A stretch of 50,707 nt of DNA, from the NCBI RefSeq assembly GCF_009857505.1, contig NZ_WWCP01000041.1, forward strand, positions 1-50,707. Reading direction: 5' to 3'. Both the position numbers and the translations under genes were made by a program. This DNA comes from Duganella lactea (GTDB taxonomy: Bacteria > Pseudomonadota > Gammaproteobacteria > Burkholderiales > Burkholderiaceae_D). Each line of letters starts with the position of its first letter. The first letter of the stretch is position 1. Below, piece after piece: positions 33,583 through 42,189 of the stretch. The notes under the pieces were generated by a model, which saw nothing but the letters and a program-made list of their open reading frames with translations, had not been told where the DNA came from and searched no databases.

Positions 33583-34722
33583 ATGATCTTTCAACGCGCC
33601 CTACGACGTGAAATGGCCAATACGGCCGGCGCCTCTTTCACGGTGCTGTTCAGTATCTGCGTGACCTGGACCCTGATCGCGGTCCTCGGCAAAGCCGCCG
33701 GCGGCAAGGTGGCGTCCAGCGACGTTATCGCGCTCATCATCTTCGCGACGCTGAATTATCTGCCAACTATCCTGATCCTCACCAGCTTTATTTCTGTGCT
33801 GATGGTGGTCACCCGGACCTATCGCGATTCCGAGATGGTGGTGTGGTTCGCCTCCGGCCTGTCGCTGACCAGATGGATCGTGCCGGTGCTGACTTTCGGC
33901 CTGCCGTTGGTGCTCATCACCGGTTTGCTGAGTTTCGTCGCCACGCCATGGGCCAAGCAGAAAAGCGCCGAATATGTCGAACGCTTCGAAAAACGCGAGG
34001 ACTTGCAGAAGGTCTCGCCGGGCCAGTTCAAGGAATCGGCATCGGCCAACCGCATCTTCTTTGTCGAGGGCGTGGCCGGCAAGACGGCGGTGGTGCAGAA
34101 TGTGTTCGTCAATACCGTCGATGAACGCGGCACCGCCCTCATCGTCGCGCGCGAAGGCGTGATCAACAACGGGCCAAAGGGCGAGCGTTATCTGGTGCTG
34201 AAGAACGGTCGTCGCTACCAGGGCACGCCGGGCCAGGCGGATTTTCAGACCATGGAGTTCGAAAGCTACAGCATGCGCGTCACCAGTCAGACGCAGGATC
34301 TGGAGGGCGACAAGGACACCGATTCCATCCCCACCATGCAGCTGTTCAAGGACAGCAGCTATGGCGCCCGCGCGGAGCTGTTGTGGCGCCTGTCATCGCC
34401 GCTCACCTGCCTGGTGCTGCTGTTGCTGGCGATTCCGCTGGGCTTCGTCAATCCGCGCGCCGGCAGTTCGGCCAACTTGATCATCGCGCTGCTGATCTTC
34501 TTCAGCTATAACAACTTCGTCAAGTTGCTGGAGACCAGTGTGCGGCAAGGGGGCATGGCGTTCGGCGTGGCCTGGTGGCCGCTGCATCTGGCCGCCGCGC
34601 TGATCGTGTTTGCGCTGTTTGCCTGGCGCCTGTACCTGAACCACCCGTACCATCCGCTGGCGCTGCTGGCCGCGTATAAACGTTCGCGCCATGGCGCGGG
34701 CAAGAAAGTTGTCTCGTCATGA
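33583..34722 (+). CDS. lptF: LPS export permease LptF
   Basis: Inner-membrane permease of the LptB2FGC complex that extracts lipopolysaccharide and drives it to the outer membrane. The 379 residues have the family plan: start MIFQRALRRE, three N-terminal helices (about 15-35, 50-75, 100-120), a periplasmic beta-jellyroll (130-260), three C-terminal helices. The STY-type DSEMVVWFASGLSL coupling helix is present. The stop overlaps lptG by four bases. Confidence 0.95.
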   Translation: MIFQRALRREMANTAGASFTVLFSICVTWTLIAVLGKAAGGKVASSDVIALIIFATLNYLPTILILTSFISVLMVVTRTYRDSEMVVWFASGLSLTRWIVPVLTFGLPLVLITGLLSFVATPWAKQKSAEYVERFEKREDLQKVSPGQFKESASANRIFFVEGVAGKTAVVQNVFVNTVDERGTALIVAREGVINNGPKGERYLVLKNGRRYQGTPGQADFQTMEFESYSMRVTSQTQDLEGDKDTDSIPTMQLFKDSSYGARAELLWRLSSPLTCLVLLLLAIPLGFVNPRAGSSANLIIALLIFFSYNNFVKLLETSVRQGGMAFGVAWWPLHLAAALIVFALFAWRLYLNHPYHPLALLAAYKRSRHGAGKKVVSS

Positions 34723-35888
34723 AAATACTGCAACGCTATTTCGCGGTCTCGATACTGCAAGCTGTCGCCTTTGTGCTGGTGGCGTTCCTGGCGCTGCAAG
34801 CCTTCATGGACCTGACCGGCGAACTGCCGAAGGTGAGCCAGAGTGGCGCCGGCGTGCAGTTCGCGTTCCTGTACGTGCTGCTGCAGTTGCCCGGCCACGT
34901 GTATGAGGTGATGCCGCTGGCGGCGCTGATCGGCACCATTTACACCATGGCGCAGTTTGCGGCGACATCGGAGTTCACCATCATGCGCGCGTCGAGCATG
35001 TCGACCGGGATGGTGGCGGGCATGCTGGCCAGGATCGGTGTGGTGCTGGTGATTATCACCTTCCTGGTCGGCGAACTGGTGGTGCCGCGCACCGCGCCGC
35101 TGGCGGAAAAATTCAAGCTGACGTCGCGCGGCACGACCATCTCCACCGAATTTCGCTCCGGCCTGTGGACCAAGGATATCGTCAAGTCCGAGGGCATGAC
35201 CGGCACCGTGATCGGCTCGCGCTTCTTCAACGTGAAGGAGGTCCTGCCGGACAGCACGCTGAAGGATGTGAAGCTGTACGAATTCGATAACAGCTTCCGC
35301 CTGCGGTCCATCACGCAGGCCAAGAGCGCGACCTTCCAGGGGCAGAACAAATGGCTGCTGCGGGATGTGACGGAAAATATCTTCAGCAATCCGGAGCTGC
35401 TCAAGCCGGGTAGTCAGGCTAACCTGGCCAACAACTACGCGCTGGAGTCCAGCATGATCGAAACCCGCATCAGCGCCACCAAGGATCTGCTGTCGGAGAT
35501 TACGCCGCGCATTCTGTCGGTATCGCGTTCCGACCCGGAGCGCATGTCGGCGGTGGAGTTGGCGGTGTACACGCGCCACCTGATCGAGAACAAGCAGGAG
35601 ACGGAGCGCTTCAAGATCGCGTTCTGGAAAAAGCTGTTCGATCCGCTGGCGATCTTCGTGCTGATGGCGCTGGCGCTGCCGTTCGGCTATCTGCACACGC
35701 GCAGCGGTGGTGTCAGCCTGAAGATCTTCCTCGGCATTATGCTGGGTGTCAGTTTCCTGTTGGTGAATACGCTGTTCTCGCATCTGGGGCTGCTGAGCAC
35801 CTGGCCGGCGATGTTGACAGCGATCGCGCCGAGTCTTTTATTTATGGTGCTGGCAATAGGCGCCTTGTGGTGGGTGGAGCGACATTAG
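34719..35888 (+). CDS. lptG: LPS export permease LptG
   Basis: Partner permease of LptF. The 389-residue protein has the start MKILQRYF, three N-terminal helices, a periplasmic jellyroll (about 125-270) and three C-terminal helices, with the EFTIMRASSMST coupling segment. Translation is coupled to lptF through an ATGA overlap. Its stop codon is the first three bases of a tandem 13-bp repeat. Confidence 0.95.
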   Translation: MKILQRYFAVSILQAVAFVLVAFLALQAFMDLTGELPKVSQSGAGVQFAFLYVLLQLPGHVYEVMPLAALIGTIYTMAQFAATSEFTIMRASSMSTGMVAGMLARIGVVLVIITFLVGELVVPRTAPLAEKFKLTSRGTTISTEFRSGLWTKDIVKSEGMTGTVIGSRFFNVKEVLPDSTLKDVKLYEFDNSFRLRSITQAKSATFQGQNKWLLRDVTENIFSNPELLKPGSQANLANNYALESSMIETRISATKDLLSEITPRILSVSRSDPERMSAVELAVYTRHLIENKQETERFKIAFWKKLFDPLAIFVLMALALPFGYLHTRSGGVSLKIFLGIMLGVSFLLVNTLFSHLGLLSTWPAMLTAIAPSLLFMVLAIGALWWVERH

Positions 35889-35924
35889 AGATGAGTAATA
35901 GAGATGAGTAATAGAGATGACTAA
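35886..35924 (+). repeat. three 13-bp tandem repeats at the lptG/chelatase junction
   Basis: TAGAGATGAGTAA at 35886-35898 and 35899-35911, then TAGAGATGACTAA at 35912-35924. The first TAG is the lptG stop and the third ATG (35917) is the chelatase start. The first two copies make tiny frames of six codons each (35891-35911 and 35904-35924). Confidence 0.9.
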
Positions 35925-36288
35925 GCGAGCACTGATTTTATTTGCGCACGGCGCACGATCCGCATCCTGGGCGGCGCCATTTGAGCGCTTGCGCGACCTG
36001 ACGCAGGCGCGCCAGCCGGAGGTGCGCGTGCAGCTGGCCTTCCTGGAACTGATGACGCCACGCCTGCCGGAGGTGGTGTCGGCGCTGGTGGCCGACAGCA
36101 TTGTCGACATCACCGTGGTGCCGGTCTTCCTGGGGCAGGGCGGTCATGTGCTGCGCGACCTGCCGCTGATGGTGGACGAACTGCGCGTCGCTTACCCGCA
36201 GGCCGCCATCAAGGTGGTGGAGGCGGCCGGCGAGAACGAGGCGGTGCTGAAGGCGCTGTCCGACTATTGCGTGGCCGCGCTGGCGTAA
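35917..36288 (+). CDS. cbiX: CbiX/SirB-type chelatase
   Basis: A 123-residue single-domain chelatase, the size of CbiX-short, inserting a divalent metal into sirohydrochlorin. His11 (FAHGAR) and His77 (GQGGHVLRDLP) are the metal-handling residues. Given cysI and cobA nearby it probably makes siroheme by iron insertion, though cobalt cannot be excluded. The start codon is the third copy of a tandem repeat, with only a weak GAG ribosome site. Confidence 0.9.
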   Translation: MTKRALILFAHGARSASWAAPFERLRDLTQARQPEVRVQLAFLELMTPRLPEVVSALVADSIVDITVVPVFLGQGGHVLRDLPLMVDELRVAYPQAAIKVVEAAGENEAVLKALSDYCVAALA

Positions 36289-36289
36289 G

Positions 36290-37057
36290 CTATTTTCGCG
36301 GAACGATTTTGACTTCGTAGATTTTCGGCCAGAGTTTGCCTGTGACGAACAGGCGCTTTTTCTCGGCGTCGTAGGCGATGCCGTTCATGACGTTTTCGCC
36401 GTTCGGGCCCTTGCCGGCGTCCGGATAGAGCTTGCCGAAGTCGATCCAGCCGGTGATCTTGCCGGTGCGCTGGTCGATGCGGGCGATGGTGTTGGTGTGC
36501 CAGATATTGGCGAAGATTTCGCCTTCCACCACTTCCAGTTCATTGAGCTGGTCGACGGCGATGCCGTCGGCCGTCACCTTCACGCGGCGCACCTCAAGGA
36601 AGGTGGCTGGATCAAGGAAGCGCAGCGTGGCGCTGCCGTCGCTGAGAACCAGCTCCTTGCCGTTGCTGGCCAGGCCCCAGCCTTCGCCGGGATAGGCGAA
36701 CTGGCTTTTCATTTCAAAGGTCTTCAGGTCGAACACGAAGCCGGTCTGGCTTTGCCAGGTGATGCTGACCAGCGTATCGCCTGATGCCGTCATGCCTTCG
36801 CCGAAATACTGCGGCGGGATGTTCTGGCTTTGCAGCACCTTGCCGGTGGCCAGATCCACTTTGCGGATCGATGACTTGCCGTTCAGGCCCGTGCTCTCAT
36901 ACAGGAACCCATCGCGATACAGCAGGCCTTGCGTGAAGGCCTGCGGATCGTGTGGATAGCTGTGCACCACCTTGAAGTCGTAGGTCGGCACGGTGGCCGA
37001 TGCGACCACCGGCAGCAAGGTGGCGAGGAGCAGGGCTTGAGCGTAAATCTTGTTCAC
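36290..37057 (-). CDS. glutaminyl-peptide cyclotransferase (bacterial propeller type)
   Basis: A 255-residue exported enzyme forming N-terminal pyroglutamate. It has a signal peptide (1-21) and a five-bladed propeller family pattern, with the diagnostic HDPQAFTQGL (about 36-45) and the YESTGLNGKS segment. It starts with GTG at 37057, which shares its first base with the TAG stop of the upstream gene (TAGTG), so it is translated by coupling. It ends 1 bp from the convergent chelatase stop. Confidence 0.9.
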   Translation of the reverse strand: MNKIYAQALLLATLLPVVASATVPTYDFKVVHSYPHDPQAFTQGLLYRDGFLYESTGLNGKSSIRKVDLATGKVLQSQNIPPQYFGEGMTASGDTLVSITWQSQTGFVFDLKTFEMKSQFAYPGEGWGLASNGKELVLSDGSATLRFLDPATFLEVRRVKVTADGIAVDQLNELEVVEGEIFANIWHTNTIARIDQRTGKITGWIDFGKLYPDAGKGPNGENVMNGIAYDAEKKRLFVTGKLWPKIYEVKIVPRK

Positions 37058-37770
37058 TATGCAGTTACCGAATTTTGTAGTTCAACCATGGCGTCCAGCG
37101 TGGTGCCGGGCGTATCCAGCTCCGCTTGCACACAAGCGCGGGCCTCGGGCGCTTGCACCAGGTCGATGGCCTGCTGGCGCGCACGCTCCGCCGCAGCAGT
37201 ATCGCCGCAGCCGTTCAGCAAGTCCAGTACCAATGCGACTTCGGTGGTGTAGTTGAATACATCGGCCAGCAGTTCCGCCATGCCTTCGGTGGTGAGCACA
37301 TTGATATGGCTCTTCAGTTCATTCAGCTGTGCCGCGGCCTGCGCCAGATGCTGTTCGGGATGCGGCAGGAAGCGCCGCGCCAGCGCGTAGTCGCCGCAGG
37401 CCATCACCGACGGCAGCGCCTCGCGCGCATGCTGGCGCGCCTGCGCGTCCGGCAGGCGCTCGAACAAATGATAAGTGTTTTGCAAGTCGCCCAGCTTGTC
37501 GTTGATGATGCGGACATCGTGGAACGCGTCGGGCGCGGAGGGTAGTTGCGCGGCCAGGCGGTCGCGCTCTTCGACCAGCGCGCGGCGCGCCGGCACATAT
37601 TCTTCCGCCAGCCTGGCCCACGCGGCCAGCACGTAGGACAGCCGCAGCGAAGCGGTTTCCGGATCTTTGCCGGTGGCGTCGAACAGCGCGATATATTCCT
37701 GCAGCGCGGGCTCAAACTCGCCGGCGGAGTGGGCGTTCCAGGCGCTTTCCAGTCGTTGAACAGTGTCCAT
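37057..37770 (-). CDS. uncharacterised helical (TPR-like) protein
   Basis: A 237-residue, almost fully alpha-helical, acidic protein without signal peptide or membrane helix. Helix pairs with Ala/Tyr packing (ESAWNAHSAGEFEPALQEYIALF; LRLSYVLAAWARLAEEY) look like degenerate TPR repeats, but I do not recognise a family. The ATG at 37770 has AGAGGA 5 nt upstream. Next upstream is cobA (49 bp), and the cyclotransferase follows by a one-base overlap. Confidence 0.8.
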   Translation of the reverse strand: MDTVQRLESAWNAHSAGEFEPALQEYIALFDATGKDPETASLRLSYVLAAWARLAEEYVPARRALVEERDRLAAQLPSAPDAFHDVRIINDKLGDLQNTYHLFERLPDAQARQHAREALPSVMACGDYALARRFLPHPEQHLAQAAAQLNELKSHINVLTTEGMAELLADVFNYTTEVALVLDLLNGCGDTAAAERARQQAIDLVQAPEARACVQAELDTPGTTLDAMVELQNSVTA

Positions 37771-37819
37771 TACATCCTCTTGTGATAGGAATGGACATTC
37801 TAATACCGAAAACCGGAAG

Positions 37820-38581
37820 TCAGGCGCGGAGTTGGGCGGCGATTGTGTTGCTAATCGCGGTATCGACATGCTGCTGGGGGCGCGGGCGCATCGCTTCACC
37901 GATCATTACCAGCACCGGGCCTTGCGGCGTGCCGAGGCCTTGCGTCAGGTCGGCGATGGTCATGCGGTGGATCCGCTGGTCGGCGCGGCTGACGTTTTCG
38001 ATGACCACCACCGGCTTGTCCGGCGCGTGGCCGTGGGCCAGCAGGCGCTCGGCGGTGGCGATGGCTTCGCGGCCGCCCATGTACTGGACCAGCGTGTCGG
38101 TTTCCGGAATGGCGTCGTGGTCCGAGTGTTCGGGCGCGGTGGAGGAGGTGAAGAAGGCCACGCTGCGGGCGATGCCGCGCTTGGTCAGCGGTTGCCTGGT
38201 GGCCGCCGCCGCCGCCAGCGCGGTGGTGATGCCGGGGACGATTTCGACGTCGATGCCGGCCGCTTCGAGCGCGCGCAGCTCTTCGTCGGCGCGGCCGAAC
38301 ATCATCGGGTCGCCGCCCTTCAGGCGCACCACCAGTTGCGCCTTGTGCGCGTAGTCCACCAGCATTTCGTTGATGATTTGCTGGGCCAGCGAGCGCTGGC
38401 CGCTGCGTTTCCCGGCCAGGACTTTTTCCGCCTGCGGGCATAGTTGCAGCATCTCCGGCGTGACCAGCGCGTCGTAGAGTACGACGTCGGCTTGCGCCAA
38501 CAGGCGCGCGCCGCGCAGGGTGATGAGGTCCTGCGCGCCGGGGCCGGCGCCGATCAAATACACTTTTCCGGGAGATGCCAT
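37820..38581 (-). CDS. cobA: uroporphyrinogen-III C-methyltransferase
   Basis: Methylates uroporphyrinogen III twice with SAM to precorrin-2, the first committed step to siroheme. The 253-residue protein is the short SUMT form (no CysG dehydrogenase-chelatase fusion). It shows VYLIGAGPGAQDLITLRG (7-24), VVRLKGGDPMMFGR, and PGITTALAAAA. Placed behind cysN in the sulfate operon. With the chelatase at 35917 only the precorrin-2 dehydrogenase is missing in the window. Confidence 0.95.
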   Translation of the reverse strand: MASPGKVYLIGAGPGAQDLITLRGARLLAQADVVLYDALVTPEMLQLCPQAEKVLAGKRSGQRSLAQQIINEMLVDYAHKAQLVVRLKGGDPMMFGRADEELRALEAAGIDVEIVPGITTALAAAAATRQPLTKRGIARSVAFFTSSTAPEHSDHDAIPETDTLVQYMGGREAIATAERLLAHGHAPDKPVVVIENVSRADQRIHRMTIADLTQGLGTPQGPVLVMIGEAMRPRPQQHVDTAISNTIAAQLRA

Positions 38582-38600
38582 GAGATGTTAGCTTTGATGC

Positions 38601-38628
38601 CGTCATTCCGGCCTGCGCCGGAATGACG
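38601..38628. repeat. REP-like palindromic unit between cysN and cobA
   Basis: CGTCATTCCGGC, loop CTGC, GCCGGAATGACG: 12 perfect pairs and a 4-nt loop. The GTCATTCC...GGAATGAC core is the common form of dispersed palindromic repeats in many Gram-negative genomes. It lies between genes of one operon and could protect or end the cysN message. Confidence 0.75.
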
Positions 38629-38637
38629 TTGGATGGG

Positions 38638-39930
38638 TTACAGGCGAATCATCCCGGCCGCGACGGTCTGGTGGGTGACTTCATCGATCAGGATGAAGGC
38701 GCCGGTGGCGCGGATGTCGCTGTAGGCGTCGGCGGCCAGCGGCTGCTGCACGGCCAGTTCGATGGTGGCGATGTCGTTCAGCTTCAGTCCTTCGGCACTG
38801 TGGCGCTGCTGGGTGTTGATGTCCAGCAGAGACTCGATCGCCTTCACCTTGGCCGAGGTCTGCCTGGTGCCGTGCTTGATCCAGTACTTGCGGCGCACGT
38901 CCAGCGGCTCGTCCGACATCCAGCAGACATCCGCCTTCAGCTGCTTCAGCTGCGTGGCTGGCTGCGCGGCGCTGGCCAGCAGATCACCGCGCGAGATGTC
39001 CAGATACTCGTCCAGCAGCAGCGTGATCGACTGCCCCACCACCGCCGACTGGTGCGAACCTTCCAGCGTAACGATGTCCTTGACCGTGGCCGCCTGGCCG
39101 GATGGCTGCACCACCAGCTTGTCGCCGACCGACACCTTGCCGGCCTCAATGCGGCCCATGTAGCCGCGGAAGTCGTTGGCTTCGTGGCCGTTGTGGCGCG
39201 CCACCAGCTGCACCGGGAAGCGGAACGGCGCGTTGTGCGATTCCTCGTACACCGACAGCGATTCCAGCAGCTCGATCAGCGTCGGGCCCTGATACCAGCC
39301 CAGTTTCTCGCTCTTTTCCACCACGTTGTCGCCGGTCAGGGCGGACAGCGGGATTGGCGTGATGTCCTTCAGGCCCAGCGTCTCGGCGAACTCGCCGTAG
39401 GCCTTGACGATGCGGTTATAGATATCCTGGTTGTAGTCCACCAGGTCCATCTTGTTGACCGCCACGATCACATGCTCGATCTGCAGCAGGTGGGCGATGG
39501 TCGAGTGGCGCTTGGTCTGGATCAGCAGATCGACGCCGCCATCCTCGCGCAGCTTCACTTTCGACACATCCACCAGAATGATGACCGCATCGGCGGTGGA
39601 GGCGCCGGTGACCATGTTGCGGGTGTACTGCTCGTGGCCCGGCGTGTCGGCGATGATGAACTTGCGCTTCGGCGTGGCGAAGTAGCGGTAAGCCACGTCG
39701 ATGGTGATGCCTTGTTCACGTTCCGCTTCCAGGCCGTCGGTCAGCAGCGACAGGTCGACCGTGTCGCCCACGGTGCGTTTGTGCTTGGAGCGGGACATGG
39801 CGTCCAGCTGGTCGGCGAAGATGCCTTTGCTGTCGAACAGCAGACGGCCGATCAGGGTGGATTTGCCGTCGTCGACGGAGCCGGCGGTGATGAAGCGCAG
39901 CAGGCTTTGTTCGTTGGTGTTCTTGGTCAT
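38638..39930 (-). CDS. cysN: sulfate adenylyltransferase subunit 1 (GTPase) CysN
   Basis: GTPase subunit that drives APS synthesis by CysD. The 430-residue protein has G1 GSVDDGKST, G3 DTPGHEQYTRN and G4 NKMDLV, followed by EF-Tu-like beta-barrels. No APS-kinase (CysC) fusion is present. Its ATG shares one base with the cysD stop (TAATG). Confidence 0.96.
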   Translation of the reverse strand: MTKNTNEQSLLRFITAGSVDDGKSTLIGRLLFDSKGIFADQLDAMSRSKHKRTVGDTVDLSLLTDGLEAEREQGITIDVAYRYFATPKRKFIIADTPGHEQYTRNMVTGASTADAVIILVDVSKVKLREDGGVDLLIQTKRHSTIAHLLQIEHVIVAVNKMDLVDYNQDIYNRIVKAYGEFAETLGLKDITPIPLSALTGDNVVEKSEKLGWYQGPTLIELLESLSVYEESHNAPFRFPVQLVARHNGHEANDFRGYMGRIEAGKVSVGDKLVVQPSGQAATVKDIVTLEGSHQSAVVGQSITLLLDEYLDISRGDLLASAAQPATQLKQLKADVCWMSDEPLDVRRKYWIKHGTRQTSAKVKAIESLLDINTQQRHSAEGLKLNDIATIELAVQQPLAADAYSDIRATGAFILIDEVTHQTVAAGMIRL

Positions 39931-40859
39931 TAGAAGTATCCTGCTTTTTTACGTTTTTCCATCGACGCTTCGGACGTCTGGTCGTCCATGCGGGTGGCGC
40001 CGCGTTCCGTCACTTGCGTGACCGCCGTTTCGGCGATGATCTGCTCCACGGTGGCCGCGTCCGACGACACCGGGCAGGTGCAGGAGATATCGCCGACGGT
40101 ACGGAAGCGCACCACTTGCTTTTGCACGGTCTCGCCTTCGCGCGGCGGCGTCAGATCGGTCAGCGGCACCAGCAGGCCATTGCGCGGAATGACTTCGCGC
40201 TCGTGGGCGAAGTAGATCGGCGGCAGTTCCAGTTTTTCGCGGGCGATGTACTGCCACACATCCAGCTCGGTCCAATTCGAGATCGGGAACACACGCATGT
40301 TCTCGCCCGGATGGACGCGGGTGTTATACAGGTCCCACAGTTCCGGGCGCTGCGATTTCGGGTCCCATTGGCCGAATTCGTCGCGGAAGGAGAAGATGCG
40401 CTCCTTGGCGCGGGCTTTCTCTTCGTCGCGGCGGGCGCCGCCGATGCAGGCGTCGAAGCCATGTTCGGCGATGGTTTCGAGCAGCGTCACCGCCTGCGCG
40501 GCGTTGCGCGAATCGGTCTGCGGATTGCGCAGACGCACGGTGCCCTTTTTGATCGAGTCTTCGACCGAGCCGATGATCAGGCGCTCGCCCAGTTCGGCCA
40601 CGCGCTTGTCGCGGAAGGTGATCACTTCCGGGAAGTTGTGGCCGGTGTCGACGTGCACCAGCGGGAACGGGAATTTGCCAGGGCGGAAAGCCTTCTCGGC
40701 GATACGCAGCAGCACCACCGAGTCTTTACCGCCGGAGAACAGCAGGGCGGGGTTGCTGCATTCGGCGGCCACTTCGCGCATGATGTGGATCGCTTCGGAC
40801 TCCAAAGCGTCGAGGTGGCGCGAATTCACGTGCACGTTGTTTTCTACTAGAGCGTTCAT
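39930..40859 (-). CDS. cysD: sulfate adenylyltransferase subunit 2 CysD
   Basis: ATP-sulfurylase catalytic subunit of the PAPS-reductase-like adenine nucleotide alpha-hydrolase fold. The 309-residue protein has the PP-loop LLFSGGKDSVVLL, HVDTGHNFPEV and the C-terminal segment with ATRMDDQTSEASMEKRKK. It begins 10 bp after cysH and is coupled to cysN. Confidence 0.96.
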   Translation of the reverse strand: MNALVENNVHVNSRHLDALESEAIHIMREVAAECSNPALLFSGGKDSVVLLRIAEKAFRPGKFPFPLVHVDTGHNFPEVITFRDKRVAELGERLIIGSVEDSIKKGTVRLRNPQTDSRNAAQAVTLLETIAEHGFDACIGGARRDEEKARAKERIFSFRDEFGQWDPKSQRPELWDLYNTRVHPGENMRVFPISNWTELDVWQYIAREKLELPPIYFAHEREVIPRNGLLVPLTDLTPPREGETVQKQVVRFRTVGDISCTCPVSSDAATVEQIIAETAVTQVTERGATRMDDQTSEASMEKRKKAGYF

Positions 40860-40869
40860 TTGTATTCTT

Positions 40870-41598
40870 TCAAGCTGCTACAGATTTAATGCGTATCAGT
40901 TTGCCGTCGACGACGTGGAGGCCGCACTCTTTCGATTCCGGATTCTCCCACCACCAGCGGCCGGCGCGGACATCCTCACCTGGCTCGATGGCACGGGTGC
41001 ACGGTTCGCAGCCGATCGATGGATAGCCCTGGTCATGCAATGCATTGTAAGGTACGCCGTTGTCGCGGAGGTAGTTCCAGACGTCTTCCTCGGACCAATC
41101 GGCCAGCGGATTAAACTTGGTCATCAAGTGCGCCGCATCGTCTTCCTCCACCATCAGCGAACCGCGGGTGGCCGCTTGCGCGCGGCGCTGGCCGGTGACC
41201 CAGGCCTTCTTGCCCAGCAGCGCGCGTCCCAGCGGCTCCACCTTGCGGATGCGGCAGCACTCCTTGCGCATCTCGACACTGTCGTAGAAAGCATTCAAGC
41301 CATGCTGCGCGACGTAGGCGTCCACCGCCGCTTGCTGCGGCTTGAAGACGGCGATGTCGTAGCCGTAGTGGGCTTTTACCTTGTCCAGCATGGCCAGCGT
41401 CTGCTGGTGCAGACGGCCGGTTTCCAGCGAGAAGATGCCGATATCGTAACCGCCCTTCAGAATCAGGTCGGTCAGCACCATGTCTTCCGCCGCCAGCGAG
41501 GAGGCGAAGACGGCCGGGGTAAAGTCGCTGGCGATGCGGGACAGCGTGGCGCGCGTGTCCGCAATCAGCTTACTTGCGTCACTCATCAGGTCACTCAT
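40870..41598 (-). CDS. cysH: iron-sulfur adenylylsulfate (APS) reductase CysH
   Basis: Reduces APS to sulfite using thioredoxin or glutaredoxin. In the 242-residue protein the cysteine pairs Cys114-Cys115 (ECCRIRK) and Cys197/Cys200 (GCEPC) bind a [4Fe-4S] cluster and Cys225 in KECGLH is the catalytic thiol. The cluster marks the APS-using class and explains why no APS kinase is needed. The ATG at 41598 has GGAG 6 nt upstream; an upstream in-frame TTG at 41610 was not chosen. Confidence 0.94.
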   Translation of the reverse strand: MSDLMSDASKLIADTRATLSRIASDFTPAVFASSLAAEDMVLTDLILKGGYDIGIFSLETGRLHQQTLAMLDKVKAHYGYDIAVFKPQQAAVDAYVAQHGLNAFYDSVEMRKECCRIRKVEPLGRALLGKKAWVTGQRRAQAATRGSLMVEEDDAAHLMTKFNPLADWSEEDVWNYLRDNGVPYNALHDQGYPSIGCEPCTRAIEPGEDVRAGRWWWENPESKECGLHVVDGKLIRIKSVAA

Positions 41599-41610
41599 GT
41601 GCCGCTCCAA

Positions 41611-42189
41611 TCAAATGCCGGCGCCGTCGTTGTTGACCGCGGCGGGCGCGGGGCGCGCGTGACGGCGGAACAGCGGCACCTTCTGGTCTACCGACGCCTG
41701 ATAGGTTTCGGAGAAATCGGACAGGCCTTTCAGCGCGTCGTGCACATCGCGGTCGGCGCGCACCGCGTAGGCGTCAAAGCCCACGCGCCGCATCGAGAAC
41801 AGCTGGTCGCGCAGCACGTCGCCGATGGCGCGCAGTTCGCCGGTCCAGCCCAGGCGCGTGCGCAGGTTGTAGGCGATCGAGTAACCGCGGCCGTCGGTGA
41901 ATTTCGGGAAGTCGACGGCGATCAGCGGGAACTGCTCCAGCAGGCCTTTCAGCGCTTCCGGACGTTCGTCGGGGGCGATCCACACGGCGATTTCGCCGGC
42001 GGCGGTGCGTGCCGCCAGCACGTCGCGCTGCGCCAGCCACAGATTCAGCGGTACGATGAATTTGCCTTCGGGGACGGCCACGGTGGCGGGATCGTGCGCG
42101 GGCGCGCCTTCGACCGGTTCGGCCAGACGCAGCACCTGCCAATCGTCTTCCACCACTTCATGGCCCTTGATAATCAAATGCTTAGACAT
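41611..42189 (-). CDS. DUF934 protein linked to sulfite reductase
   Basis: A 192-residue protein of the DUF934 family, which is found almost always beside cysI-type genes, suggesting an assembly or electron-transfer helper; no biochemical role is known to me. It has the family core FPKFTDGRGYSIAYNLRTRLGW and GELRAIGDVLRDQLF. There are no Cys clusters. The ATG at 42189 lies inside the end of cysI (8-bp overlap) with GAGAGG 6 nt upstream; another ATG 6 bases earlier has no spacing to the ribosome site. Confidence 0.9.
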   Translation of the reverse strand: MSKHLIIKGHEVVEDDWQVLRLAEPVEGAPAHDPATVAVPEGKFIVPLNLWLAQRDVLAARTAAGEIAVWIAPDERPEALKGLLEQFPLIAVDFPKFTDGRGYSIAYNLRTRLGWTGELRAIGDVLRDQLFSMRRVGFDAYAVRADRDVHDALKGLSDFSETYQASVDQKVPLFRRHARPAPAAVNNDGAGI

